A stretch of 64,000 nt of DNA from Pseudomonas sp. PDM04 (GTDB taxonomy: Bacteria; Pseudomonadota; Gammaproteobacteria; Pseudomonadales; Pseudomonadaceae). How positions within the stretch are numbered: the stretch's first letter is position 1; the number at the start of each line of letters is the position of its first letter. Below, in pieces: positions 24,408-33,137 of the stretch. Made by a program: the position numbers and the translations under genes. The notes under the pieces are model-generated. The model was not told the DNA's origin. It did no database searches and was given only the letters and a program-made list of their open reading frames with translations. The stretch is taken from the NCBI RefSeq assembly GCF_014851765.1, contig NZ_JACVAI010000009.1, positions 220,912 to 284,911 of the forward strand, given 5' to 3'.

Positions 24408-25175
24408 TTACGCAAAGTACTTGCTGACCAGCGCCGCCAGGTTCGCCGCGGTTTGCACATCCATGACCCCGTCGTATCGCTCGGGGCGGAAGTGCAACTG
24501 AAACGCCCGCACCAGTTGGGTGAAGCCTTGATCGTTGACCGCGCCGCAAACGTCATAGCCATAGGTCTTGAACAGCCTGAGCAATTCGGCCCGCTCCGGC
24601 ATTGCCGTTTGCGTGTACTGATCCTGGAAAGTCTGTTGGGTGGCTTCATCGAACCAGGCGCCGACGCCCTTCAAATACAGCGCATGCCAGGGAAACCTCG
24701 GTCCCGGGTCGCTTTTGCGACCGATTGAAATGTCCGAATGACCGAGAACCTGGGTCGGAGCGATATCCGGGTAACGTCCCAAGATGTTCAACGCCAGCGT
24801 TTCAATCGCCTCGATCTGCGCCGGATGATAGGGCGGAAACGTGAACACGCCATCCTTGAAGGATGCAAGGTTGACGATTTCCACGCCTATCGCGGTGTCG
24901 TTCAAACTGGTTCGACTGCCCCAGGCGCTGACGCCCGCGTGCCACGCGCGATGCTGTTCGTCGACCAGATTGAAGACTTCCTGCTCACGATAGCCCGCAT
25001 CCAGATAACTCTGGTCCGTCATGTCGGGGATCAGGTAGTGGGCGCTCACATTCGGACCCGTCAGTGTGCTGAGGGAATTGGAAAAGTTGCCGGCGGTGTA
25101 ATGGAAAACAAGAAAGCGGATGCGGCTGTTGTAACTTTTTATGGAGCGGAATTTGTTATAGAGGATGGGCTTCAT
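24408..25175 (-). CDS. N-acetylmuramoyl-L-alanine amidase, AmpDh2/AmpDh3-like
   Basis: 255 residues. An amidase_2 zinc domain (FLVFHYTAGNF at about 21, NDTAIGVEIVN near 102, LGHSDISIGRKSDPGPRF near 152) is followed by a peptidoglycan-binding domain (residues ~190-255, LLRLFKTYGYDVCG..TQLVRAFQLHFRP). It cleaves the amide between muramic acid and the stem peptide. There is no evident signal peptide, which resembles AmpDh3 rather than AmpDh2; the location may be cytoplasmic or exported by another route. Confidence 0.9.
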   Translation of the reverse strand: MKPILYNKFRSIKSYNSRIRFLVFHYTAGNFSNSLSTLTGPNVSAHYLIPDMTDQSYLDAGYREQEVFNLVDEQHRAWHAGVSAWGSRTSLNDTAIGVEIVNLASFKDGVFTFPPYHPAQIEAIETLALNILGRYPDIAPTQVLGHSDISIGRKSDPGPRFPWHALYLKGVGAWFDEATQQTFQDQYTQTAMPERAELLRLFKTYGYDVCGAVNDQGFTQLVRAFQLHFRPERYDGVMDVQTAANLAALVSKYFA

Positions 25176-25308
25176 AAAAATGCTCTTGTATGAGTGGGTT
25201 GATCCTGCGATTGCGGCAGTGATCAGCTTTGCTCATTCGGCATTTCGCGTGGTTACAGATTCCTGTAGTCACTTTCCTCAAGTGACGTCAGTCATCAAAA
25301 ACTCACCC

Positions 25309-25480
25309 AAAAAAAAGGCCGCTGCAAACGCAGCGGCCAAGGTAAGACGTTGGATTAAGGAGCTACAAATCAACGTCAGTGCACACAGGGTGAAGAGCCG
25401 AAAACCTTCGACTCCTCTGAATGTTGTCGCCGCATCACACCGCGTCGCGACGGGCTTCCAGGCGGTCCTCGTGAAAGCCA
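25309..25480 (-). ncRNA. Candidate small RNA with Rho-independent terminator
   Basis: In a 584-base gap with no supported gene. On the minus strand, an 8-bp stem GGCCGCTG.. / ..CAGCGGCC (25317-25338) is followed by eight Us (25309-25316), but no coding gene precedes it on that strand. Upstream of it, gagccgaa..ttcgactc (25395-25414) forms a full stem only in the minus-strand RNA, where the one mismatch becomes a G-U pair. The 5' end is not known; I give ~25480 as a rough limit. The family is not identified; comparison with RgsA/P16 and other Pseudomonas sRNAs would test it. A 90-codon open frame across it is probably chance. Confidence 0.45.
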
Positions 25481-25759
25481 GACAAGAATAAGCGACTGAA
25501 CCCAAAGGAAAAATAGCGATTCCCGACATGCAGTATTGCAGGCTGAGCAACAGTCGGGGGCCGGGGATTCGATTGGCTCTGTTACATCATGCGTCTGAAT
25601 GATCAGCCCCTATCCACTGCGTCCATGCCTGGCGCAATCCCGTGCGCTGCAAGGCCATTCATCCTTTCGAGCGACACCGCAAATACCTCCTTCGTGCGCT
25701 TATCGCCTCCCGGCGGCGGCAGTAGGGTGTGGCCTTCTGTCACTCACCGGGGAAGACGC

Positions 25760-27553
25760 ATGACAAAAACAACAATGCGCGCCATCTTCACGCCGCAGGC
25801 GCTGGCCACTGCGGTGGCCTTGGGTTGCTGTGCCCAGGCGCAGGCAGTCTCATTCAACATCGGAGAAATCGAGGCCACGTTCGACTCTTCGCTTTCGGTC
25901 GGCGCGAGCTGGGGCATGCGCGATGCCAAGCAGTCGCTGGTCGGCACCGTCAACGGCGGCAGCGGGCAGGCATCGACCGGTGACGACGGACGCCAGAACT
26001 TCACCAAGGGTGAAACCTTCTCGAAGATCTTCAAGGGCATCCACGACCTCGAGCTGAAATACGGCGACACCGGCGTGTTCGTGCGGGGCAAGTACTGGTA
26101 CGACTTCGAACTGAAGGATGAAGACCGGCCGTTCAAGCCGATCAGCGATCACAATCGCAAAGAGGGTTCCAAGTCGGCCGGTGCGGAAATCCTCGATGCC
26201 TTCGTCTATCACAACTATTCGATCGCCGACCTGCCGGGCTCGGTGCGTGCCGGCAAGCAGGTGGTCAGCTGGGGGGAAAGCACGTTCATCGGCAACTCGA
26301 TCAACAGCATCAACCCGATCGACGTTTCCGCGTTTCGCCGTCCGGGCGCCGAGATCAAGGAAGGCCTGATACCGGTGAACATGCTGTTCGCCACCCAGGG
26401 CCTGACCGACAAGCTGACGGTGGAAGGCTTCTATCAACTGGAGTGGGACCAGACCGTTCTCGACAACTGCGGCACCTTCTTCGGCGGTGACGTCGCGGCG
26501 GACGGTTGCACCACCGGCTACACCGTCGCCAGCCCTGCAATCGCCCCGTTGCAACCCATTGCCGCAGCGTTTGGCCAGGGCTTCCAGGTCGGCAGGGAAG
26601 GGGTGATCGTGCCCCGTGGCGGCGACCGCGATGCCCGCGACTCCGGACAATGGGGCACGGCGCTGCGCTGGCTGGGTGACGACACCGAATACGGCCTGTA
26701 CTTCATGAACTACCACAGCCGCACGCCGTACGTCGGCACCAGCACCGCCGGGCTGGGTACGCTGGCGCGGCTGCCGGCGATCATCGCAACCGCGAACGCC
26801 ATCGCCCCCGGCAGCGGTGCAGGCTTGGCCCAGAGCGTGATGCTCGGGCGCGGCCAGTATTACCTCGAATACCCGGAAGACATCCGTCTCTATGGCGCCA
26901 GCTTCTCCACCACCTTGCCCACCGGCACCGCGTGGACCGGCGAGATCAGTTACCGGCCCAACCTGCCGGTGCAGATCAACAGCACCGACCTGACCCTGGC
27001 CATGATCAACCCGATTGCAGGCGGCGCGGCATCGCCGATTGCCACTCGGCCCGGGGCTGACAACAAAGGCTATCGGCGCAAGGAAGTGACGCAGGTCCAG
27101 AGCACCCTGACGCATTTCATCGATCAGTTCGCCGGGGCCGACCGGCTGACCCTGGTGGGCGAAGCGGCGGTGGTTCACGTCGGTGGCCTGGAGGACAAAA
27201 GCAAACTGCGTTACGGCCGTGATTCGGTCTACGGCCAATACGGCTTCGGCGGCGACACCGACGGTTTCGTCACGTCGACCTCCTGGGGTTATCGCGCCCG
27301 CGCGATCCTCGATTACAACAACGTGATCGCCGGGATCAACTTCAAACCCAACCTGTCGTGGTCCCATGACGTCGCCGGTTACGGCCCCAACGGTCTGTTC
27401 AACGAAGGCGCCAAGGCGATCAGCGTCGGCGTCGATGCGGACTACCGCAACACCTACACCGCGAGCCTGAGTTACACCGACTTTTTCGGTGGTGACTACA
27501 ACACTCTGGAAGACCGTGACTTCCTGGCGTTGAGCTTTGGCGTGAACTTCTGA
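25760..27553 (+). CDS. DUF1302 family outer-membrane-type protein
   Basis: 597 residues from ATG 25760, with GGGGAAG just upstream. The signal peptide (FTPQALATAVALGCCAQAQA) is followed by a long beta-rich sequence with many aromatic/charged strands and a C-terminal SFGVNF, typical of an outer-membrane barrel. DUF1302 proteins occur next to DUF1329 genes in pathways for hydrophobic compounds in Pseudomonas; transport or secretion of such compounds is a guess. The frame is open further upstream but lacks a signal peptide there. The gene is followed 23 bases later by DUF1329. Confidence 0.9.
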   Translation: MTKTTMRAIFTPQALATAVALGCCAQAQAVSFNIGEIEATFDSSLSVGASWGMRDAKQSLVGTVNGGSGQASTGDDGRQNFTKGETFSKIFKGIHDLELKYGDTGVFVRGKYWYDFELKDEDRPFKPISDHNRKEGSKSAGAEILDAFVYHNYSIADLPGSVRAGKQVVSWGESTFIGNSINSINPIDVSAFRRPGAEIKEGLIPVNMLFATQGLTDKLTVEGFYQLEWDQTVLDNCGTFFGGDVAADGCTTGYTVASPAIAPLQPIAAAFGQGFQVGREGVIVPRGGDRDARDSGQWGTALRWLGDDTEYGLYFMNYHSRTPYVGTSTAGLGTLARLPAIIATANAIAPGSGAGLAQSVMLGRGQYYLEYPEDIRLYGASFSTTLPTGTAWTGEISYRPNLPVQINSTDLTLAMINPIAGGAASPIATRPGADNKGYRRKEVTQVQSTLTHFIDQFAGADRLTLVGEAAVVHVGGLEDKSKLRYGRDSVYGQYGFGGDTDGFVTSTSWGYRARAILDYNNVIAGINFKPNLSWSHDVAGYGPNGLFNEGAKAISVGVDADYRNTYTASLSYTDFFGGDYNTLEDRDFLALSFGVNF

Positions 27554-27576
27554 TCTGGCTGAGAAGGATGATTTCA

Positions 27577-28944
27577 ATGCGCAAGATGATTTTTCAGTGC
27601 GGCGTTCTGGCCCTGGGCCTGTTGGCTGCCAATGTAATGGCCGCGGTGTCGCCGGAAGAAGCGAACAAGCTCGGCACCAGCCTGACACCGTTGGGCGCAG
27701 AAAAGGCCGGCAATGCCGATGGCTCGATTCCGGCCTGGACCGGCGGCCTGCCGAAAAATGCCGGCGCGGTGGACAGCAAGGGCTTCCTGGCAGACCCCTT
27801 CGCCAATGAGAAGCCGCTGTTCACCATCACGGCGGCCAACGTCGATCAATACAAGGACAAGCTGTCCGACGGGCAGGTCGCGATGTTCAAACGCTACCCA
27901 CAGACCTACAGGATTCCGGTCTATCCGACGCATCGTACGGCGGCGGTGCCGGCGGACATCTACGAATCGGCCAAGCGCAGTGCGCTGAACGTAACACCGA
28001 TCAACGACGGTAACGGCCTGGCCAATTTCACCGGCAATCGTTACTACGCCTTTCCGATTCCGAAGAACGGCGTCGAAGTGATCTGGAACCACATCACCCG
28101 TTATCACGGCGGCAACCTGCGTCGCACCATCACGCAGGCCACGCCGCAGGCCAATGGCGATTTCACCGTCATCCGCTTCAAGGATGAAGTGGCCGTGCCT
28201 TCGCTGCTGGGCGATCTCAAGCCGGGCAGCGACGATAACGTGCTCAATTACTTCAAACAGGAAGTCACGGCGCCGGCGCGGCTGGCGGGCAACGTGCTGC
28301 TGGTTCACGAGACCCTCGACCAGGTCAGGGAACCGCGCAAGGCCTGGATCTACAACGCTGGCCAGCGTCGGGTGCGGCGTGCGCCGCAGGTGGCGTATGA
28401 CGGCGTCGGCACCTCGTCCGACGGGTTGCGCACCACCGACAACTTCGACATGTTCTCCGGCGCGCCGGATCGCTACGACTGGAAGCTGATCGGCAAGAAG
28501 GAAATGTACATTCCCTACAACAGCTACAAGCTCGACTCGCCGGACCTCAAGTACACCGATGTGATCAAGGCCGGGCACATCAACCAGGACCTGACCCGCT
28601 ACGAACTGCACCGGGTCTGGGAGATCGTCGCCACGGTCAAGCCCAACGAGCGCCACGTCTATGCCAAGCGCCACATGTACATCGACGAAGACACCTGGCA
28701 GGTGGCACTGGCGGACCACTACGACGGTCGCGGGCAACTGTGGCGTGTGGCCGAAGGGCACGCGCAGAACTACTACGATCATCAGGTGCCGGCCTATACC
28801 GTTGAAGCGTTGTATGACCTGATCGCCGGACGCTACATCGCCCTGGGCATGAAGAACGAGGAGAAGCGCAGTTTCGAGTTCGGCATCGAAGCCAAAGCGG
28901 GTGACTACACGCCGGCAGCGCTGAGGAGTACAGGCGTTAGGTAA
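27577..28944 (+). CDS. DUF1329 family envelope protein
   Basis: 455 residues from ATG 27577; an ATG nine bases earlier has AAGG too close to it. The signal peptide (MIFQCGVLALGLLAANVMA) is followed by the DUF1329 core (SPEEANKLGTSLTPLGAEKAGNADGSIPAWTGG, AWIYNAGQRRVRRAPQVAYD). The fold is related to LolA/LolB-type lipoprotein carriers in published structures, but the cargo is unknown. Paired with DUF1302 in one operon closed by a terminator. Confidence 0.92.
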   Translation: MRKMIFQCGVLALGLLAANVMAAVSPEEANKLGTSLTPLGAEKAGNADGSIPAWTGGLPKNAGAVDSKGFLADPFANEKPLFTITAANVDQYKDKLSDGQVAMFKRYPQTYRIPVYPTHRTAAVPADIYESAKRSALNVTPINDGNGLANFTGNRYYAFPIPKNGVEVIWNHITRYHGGNLRRTITQATPQANGDFTVIRFKDEVAVPSLLGDLKPGSDDNVLNYFKQEVTAPARLAGNVLLVHETLDQVREPRKAWIYNAGQRRVRRAPQVAYDGVGTSSDGLRTTDNFDMFSGAPDRYDWKLIGKKEMYIPYNSYKLDSPDLKYTDVIKAGHINQDLTRYELHRVWEIVATVKPNERHVYAKRHMYIDEDTWQVALADHYDGRGQLWRVAEGHAQNYYDHQVPAYTVEALYDLIAGRYIALGMKNEEKRSFEFGIEAKAGDYTPAALRSTGVR

Positions 28945-28963
28945 CCATTCCTACGTGCTCAAC

Positions 28964-28996
28964 AGAAAAAGGTGACTTTGCGGTCACCTTTTTTAT
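28964..28996 (+). terminator. Terminator after DUF1329
   Basis: aaaaggtgac / gtcacctttt stem with loop tttgcg, then Ts. Confidence 0.9.
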
Positions 28997-29084
28997 AGGG
29001 GCCAATCAGTGTGTTGAATACTTCTTCAACAAGCCGTGTGGAGAGGACTAGGGTGACGCTACAAAAATAACAAGGCGCACCGCT

Positions 29085-31637
29085 ATGACCGCCATGACAG
29101 CATGGCCGGACCGTCCTGGATTCCTGCCCCGTCTATCCACCCATCACCTGTCTCGCGAGCGACTGACCGAGCCTCTGCTGGCCTCGAACGCACGGGTCAA
29201 GCTGATCTGCGCACCGGCCGGCAGCGGCAAGAGTGCGCTGCTCATCGAATGCCTGTTGCGTGCGCCGGCGTCCTGCCAGGTCTGTTGGCTGCCGTTGGCC
29301 GGGGCGTCGATCAGTGCCGCTGAGTTTGTCCTGCGCCTGGCGCAGGGGCTGGGATCGGACGCGGTGGACGAGGCCGGATTGCGCGCGCACCTGGCACGGG
29401 TGCAAACGCCGATCTGGCTGTGCCTGGATGACTATTGCCGCACGCCCAATCCGGAGCTGGACCCGTTGCTCGACCGCCTGCTGGCCGACAGCAGCCCGGC
29501 GGTCACCTGGTGGTTGAGTGCGCGCCGGCGCCCGCTGTGCAATTGGCCACGGTTATTGCTCGCGGACGAACTGTACGACTGCGAACGTGAAACCCTGGCG
29601 TTCACCCAGGCCGAAATCGCCGGGCTGCTGCGTCACCTGGAGCCGGAGCAGGCCGCCAGGCGTGCCGGTCGAATCATCGAATTGAGCGGCGGCTGGTGCG
29701 CGGGCGTGCGCATTGCCCTGCTGCAAAAGTGTGACAGGTCGCGCAATGAGCAACTGCACGGCCGGCCGGACACCCTGCATGACTACCTCGAACACGAGCT
29801 GTTCGGCATTCTCACCCCGCAACTCAGTGAGGCCTGGCGCGTGCTGGCTCATTTGCCGCGATTCAACGCCCGCTTGTGCGAACACCTGTTCGGTGCCGGG
29901 GAGGGGGCCCAGTGCCTGAGTACGTTGCAGGCGTTGGGTTGTTTCATCGAACCCTGGCGGGACTCCACGGACTGGTTGCAGGTTTTCGCGCCGCTGACCC
30001 AGTTGATGCGTGAGGAACAGTGGCCGCAGGCGCGATCCTGGCATCGTCGCGCCTGCCAGTGGTTCACGGCCGAGCACGACTGGAAAGCGGCCTTCGAGCA
30101 GGCCTTGCTGGCCGAAGAATTTGAAGTCGCGGTCAGCCTGTTGCGGCATTTCAGTTTCGAGCACCTGTTCGAGGAACAGACCATCGTGCTGTTGTTGCGC
30201 CTGCATGAGCGCAAGGGGGAGGCCCTGATGCTGGGTTCGCCCCAACTGGTGGGGCTGATCAGCGCTGCCCTGCTGGTCGCCGGGCGTTTCGAGCAGGCGG
30301 GTGAGTGCATCGACAATCTGTCGCGCTTCCTGCCTCAGCCGTCGGCGCTGCTGCAACGCCAACTGATCGCGCGCTGGCAGACATTGCAGGGGTGGCTGCT
30401 GCATTTGCAGGGGCGCATGGAACCGTCGCAGGCCCATTTACAGGCAGCGCTCGGCGAGCTCGGCCCCGAGGTCTGGAATGCCCGGGTGATGTGCCTCTCG
30501 GGGCTGACTCAGCAGGCCCTGTTGCGTGGCGAGCTGGATGTGGCGCAAGCCCTTAACCGTGAAGCCTTGTGCCTGGCGCGTGCGCAGGATTCGCTGGTGT
30601 TCGAGGGGCTGCTGGAACTCGATCATGCGCAGTGCCTTGAGCAGCGAGGGGCGCCGTGTCGGGCGGAGAATCTGCTGGCCCATCTTCACCAATGGTTGAG
30701 TGATCGCGCCGAGTGCGCCGTTCCGCTGTTGGGGCGAATCGCCCTGCGGCGAGGTCGTCTGGCCCTCAGTCGTGGCGAGGACGAGGTCGCTCGTGGTTTC
30801 TTTCAGGCCGGCCTCGAGCATTGCCTGCACAGCCAGGATAAACGCGTGCTGTATGGGTTTCTCGGGCAGGCGCAGCTGGCCGCCAATCAGCGCGATTACG
30901 CCCAGGCGTTCAATCGCCTGCGCGACGCCGAGCGGTTGATGCAACAGCGGCAGATTCCGGACACCGTCTACCGGGGGGCGTTGCTGCAATTGAGCAGTCA
31001 GTTCTGGCTGCAACAGGGGCGCCCGGAACTGGCCTGCGAGGCCCTGACCCGGGTGCTGCGGCATTACCGCGGGCCTCACGCACGCCAGGCCCCGCCGGCC
31101 ACGTTGCAATTGATCGCCCGTATCGAGTACCAGTTGGTGCTGGCCGAGACCTATCTGCAAAAAGCGCAAAACCCCCTCGACACGCTGGGGGCTTTGCTCG
31201 AACGCGCGCAGGCTCAGGGGATGCTGGCCCTTGAGTGCGAGCTGCATCTGGCCATCTGCGAAGTGGCGGACCTGACAGGCCAACCCGCGCGCGCCAGCGC
31301 TGCGCTGCAGACAGGCCTGGAGCTGGCGGCCCGCTGTAATTTACAGCAACCCCAGCGCGAACTGCGCCTGCGCCGGCCGAGCCTGTTCAGTCGATCGCAA
31401 GAGGGAACGCACGTGATCCCGGGGACAACGGACGCCCACTTGCTCAGTGGACGTGAGCTCGAAGTGTTGAGCCTGATTGCCCAGGGCAACTCCAATCAAC
31501 AGATTGCCGAGCAATTGTTCATTTCGCTCCACACCGTCAAAACCCATGCGCGGCGAATTTACAGCAAGTTAGGTGTAGAACGACGTACGCAGGCGGTGGC
31601 ACTGGCAAAAAAGTCTGGGTTCATTACTTTGGCCTGA
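29085..31637 (+). CDS. LuxR-family large ATP-binding (MalT-like) regulator
   Basis: 850 residues. P-loop APAGSGKSALL at residues ~43-53, Walker B IWLCLDD near 110, a long TPR-rich middle, and a C-terminal LuxR HTH (LLSGRELEVLSLIAQGNSNQQIAEQLFISLHTVKTHARRIYSKLGV). LAL proteins activate transcription after binding an inducer. Directly downstream of the DUF1302/DUF1329 operon on the same strand, an arrangement conserved in Pseudomonas, so it probably regulates that pair; the inducer is unknown. Confidence 0.9.
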   Translation: MTAMTAWPDRPGFLPRLSTHHLSRERLTEPLLASNARVKLICAPAGSGKSALLIECLLRAPASCQVCWLPLAGASISAAEFVLRLAQGLGSDAVDEAGLRAHLARVQTPIWLCLDDYCRTPNPELDPLLDRLLADSSPAVTWWLSARRRPLCNWPRLLLADELYDCERETLAFTQAEIAGLLRHLEPEQAARRAGRIIELSGGWCAGVRIALLQKCDRSRNEQLHGRPDTLHDYLEHELFGILTPQLSEAWRVLAHLPRFNARLCEHLFGAGEGAQCLSTLQALGCFIEPWRDSTDWLQVFAPLTQLMREEQWPQARSWHRRACQWFTAEHDWKAAFEQALLAEEFEVAVSLLRHFSFEHLFEEQTIVLLLRLHERKGEALMLGSPQLVGLISAALLVAGRFEQAGECIDNLSRFLPQPSALLQRQLIARWQTLQGWLLHLQGRMEPSQAHLQAALGELGPEVWNARVMCLSGLTQQALLRGELDVAQALNREALCLARAQDSLVFEGLLELDHAQCLEQRGAPCRAENLLAHLHQWLSDRAECAVPLLGRIALRRGRLALSRGEDEVARGFFQAGLEHCLHSQDKRVLYGFLGQAQLAANQRDYAQAFNRLRDAERLMQQRQIPDTVYRGALLQLSSQFWLQQGRPELACEALTRVLRHYRGPHARQAPPATLQLIARIEYQLVLAETYLQKAQNPLDTLGALLERAQAQGMLALECELHLAICEVADLTGQPARASAALQTGLELAARCNLQQPQRELRLRRPSLFSRSQEGTHVIPGTTDAHLLSGRELEVLSLIAQGNSNQQIAEQLFISLHTVKTHARRIYSKLGVERRTQAVALAKKSGFITLA

Positions 31638-31829
31638 TGCAAGTTTTGTCCTGTTTGTCGTCTGTCTTTGTTAGTTGCTGTTTTATTGTTTTCTGCGCAA
31701 CAAATTAAAACACACCGCACGATTACAAGTGTCGTTGTTTTAACTAATATCCGCTCCAGTGCTTAAATATCAAACAGTCATGGAATGGCTGGGTGGGCAC
31801 TGTCATTTTATTAATTAAGGATTGAAGAA

Positions 31830-32156
31830 ATGGAAAGTCTTAATATTGATCGCGTGCGTGCCATCCTGCATGCGCGGGTAAGTGGTCGCGGCATCGATGT
31901 CGATAAAGTTTATATTACCGGTGTCAATACGCCTCAGGAAAAGTTGGTTATCTACTCGGAGTCCCTGGTGTGGGCGTGCTTTCTAATGTTGCAGGAAGGA
32001 CAAGTACCAAAGTTCGGCGGCGAGCACATGGGCGTTTTCTCCGAACGTCATACATTCGACGATAAATACCGCTTCAAAGGTCTGGAGTTTGATGAAATCA
32101 ATGGCCTGGGTGCGGACATGGCCAAGGTTTTTCTGGCTGAACCTGCGATGGCCTGA
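31830..32156 (+). CDS. Small conserved-looking protein of unknown function (108 aa)
   Basis: I do not recognise a family. The protein is acidic, has no signal peptide or membrane segment, and has a compact alpha/beta appearance (residues 1-55 GRGIDVDKVYITGVNTPQEK, then a Cys and aromatic-rich stretch). It has ATG 31830 with AAGGATTGAAGAA upstream. Its 190-base 5' region is notably AT-rich compared with the flanks, and its codon use is less biased toward GC. It may be a recent acquisition or a strongly regulated small gene. Confidence 0.75.
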   Translation: MESLNIDRVRAILHARVSGRGIDVDKVYITGVNTPQEKLVIYSESLVWACFLMLQEGQVPKFGGEHMGVFSERHTFDDKYRFKGLEFDEINGLGADMAKVFLAEPAMA

Positions 32157-32180
32157 AACCGGGTGGTAAACCCCCGTCTT

Positions 32181-32975
32181 TCATGAACCCGGAGCGGTGG
32201 ATTCAAATCCCATCCGCCAACTCACGGCCCGTGTCGCCGCCAGCAATCGCTGCGCCGCCGGGCCGTTTTCGTCGGCGTGAAACAGGGACGCCGGGCCAAC
32301 GATGGTCATCACCGCAACCACGTTGCCCAGTGCATTGAACACCGGCGCCGACAACGCGTCGACACCCGGCATCAGCAAGCCATGCACATGGTGCAGGCCA
32401 CGCTGACGGATCTGCTCGCACAGTGTGGCGTAAGCCTGATCATCCGCCAGTGCATGGGCCTTTACGTTGTGCAGTTCCTGGACGCGCAAGTCGATGGTTT
32501 CACGCTTGGGCAAAAAAGCGCCGAACACCAGCCCGGTGGATGAACTGAGCAGCGGCAGCACCGAGCCCAATTGCGTCACCACGGTCACCGCGCGCACGGC
32601 CGGCTCGATGTGCACCACCGTTGCCCCCTGATTACCCCACACCGCCAGGAAGCAGGTTTCATTCAGCTCGTCGCGCAACTCGGCCAGGGGCAGGGCGCCG
32701 ACTTTCAGCACGTCCATACTGTTGAGTGCGGCCAACCCCACGCGCAGGGCTTCGCGCCCCAGGCCGTAGTGGTTGGTGGTGACATTCTGTTCGGCAAAAC
32801 CGCTGGCGATCAGTGCCTGCAAATAACGATGGACCTTGCTCGCCGGCATCTGCACGTGCTCGGCCAGGCGCGACAGCGAAGTCGACGGCGCCAATTCGGC
32901 CAGTGCCTTGAGGATGTCGGTGCCGACCTCGGCCGAGCGGACTTTCTGTTTATCGTTGTTGCGCGGCGTTTCCAT
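32181..32975 (-). CDS. hmgR: IclR-family repressor HmgR
   Basis: 264 residues. HTH at ~20-75 (DILKALAELAPSTSLSRLAEHVQMPASKVHRYLQAL), then the IclR ligand-binding domain (residues 90-260). Divergent from hmgA, which matches HmgR of P. putida, a homogentisate-responsive repressor of the hmgABC operon. The 17-bp palindrome upstream of hmgA is its likely site. Confidence 0.9.
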   Translation of the reverse strand: METPRNNDKQKVRSAEVGTDILKALAELAPSTSLSRLAEHVQMPASKVHRYLQALIASGFAEQNVTTNHYGLGREALRVGLAALNSMDVLKVGALPLAELRDELNETCFLAVWGNQGATVVHIEPAVRAVTVVTQLGSVLPLLSSSTGLVFGAFLPKRETIDLRVQELHNVKAHALADDQAYATLCEQIRQRGLHHVHGLLMPGVDALSAPVFNALGNVVAVMTIVGPASLFHADENGPAAQRLLAATRAVSWRMGFESTAPGS

Positions 32976-33035
32976 GGTGGCGATCTGATCCGGGACGAAT
33001 GGGCGTCTTTATAGCTTGACGGTCAATACCGATCA

Positions 33036-33054
33036 AATTACGTTAAGCGTAATT
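33036..33054. promoter_or_regulatory. HmgR operator between hmgR and hmgA
   Basis: AATTACGttaagCGTAATT, with exact 7-bp arms around a 5-base centre. A third half-site AATTACG follows at 33056-33062. It lies in the divergent gap, 84 bases before the hmgA start. A 17-bp palindrome is what was described for HmgR in P. putida; here ATTACG-N5-CGTAAT is 17 bp. Confidence 0.75.
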
Positions 33055-33137
33055 GAATTACGATAAAATAACCCAGGCGTGCCGCCACCTCTGCAACAGA
33101 GTGCCGGCCATTGCCTACGCCCTGTTCAGGAGGCTCC

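Noticed and set aside
25278..25550. 90-codon minus-strand open frame in the gap before DUF1302
   Set aside because: It runs through the strong terminator and the hairpin that define the sRNA candidate; no domain or good Shine-Dalgarno.
25850..27688. 612-codon open frame antisense to the DUF1302 gene
   Set aside because: High-GC antisense shadow; no family features, while the sense strand has a signal peptide and a known domain.
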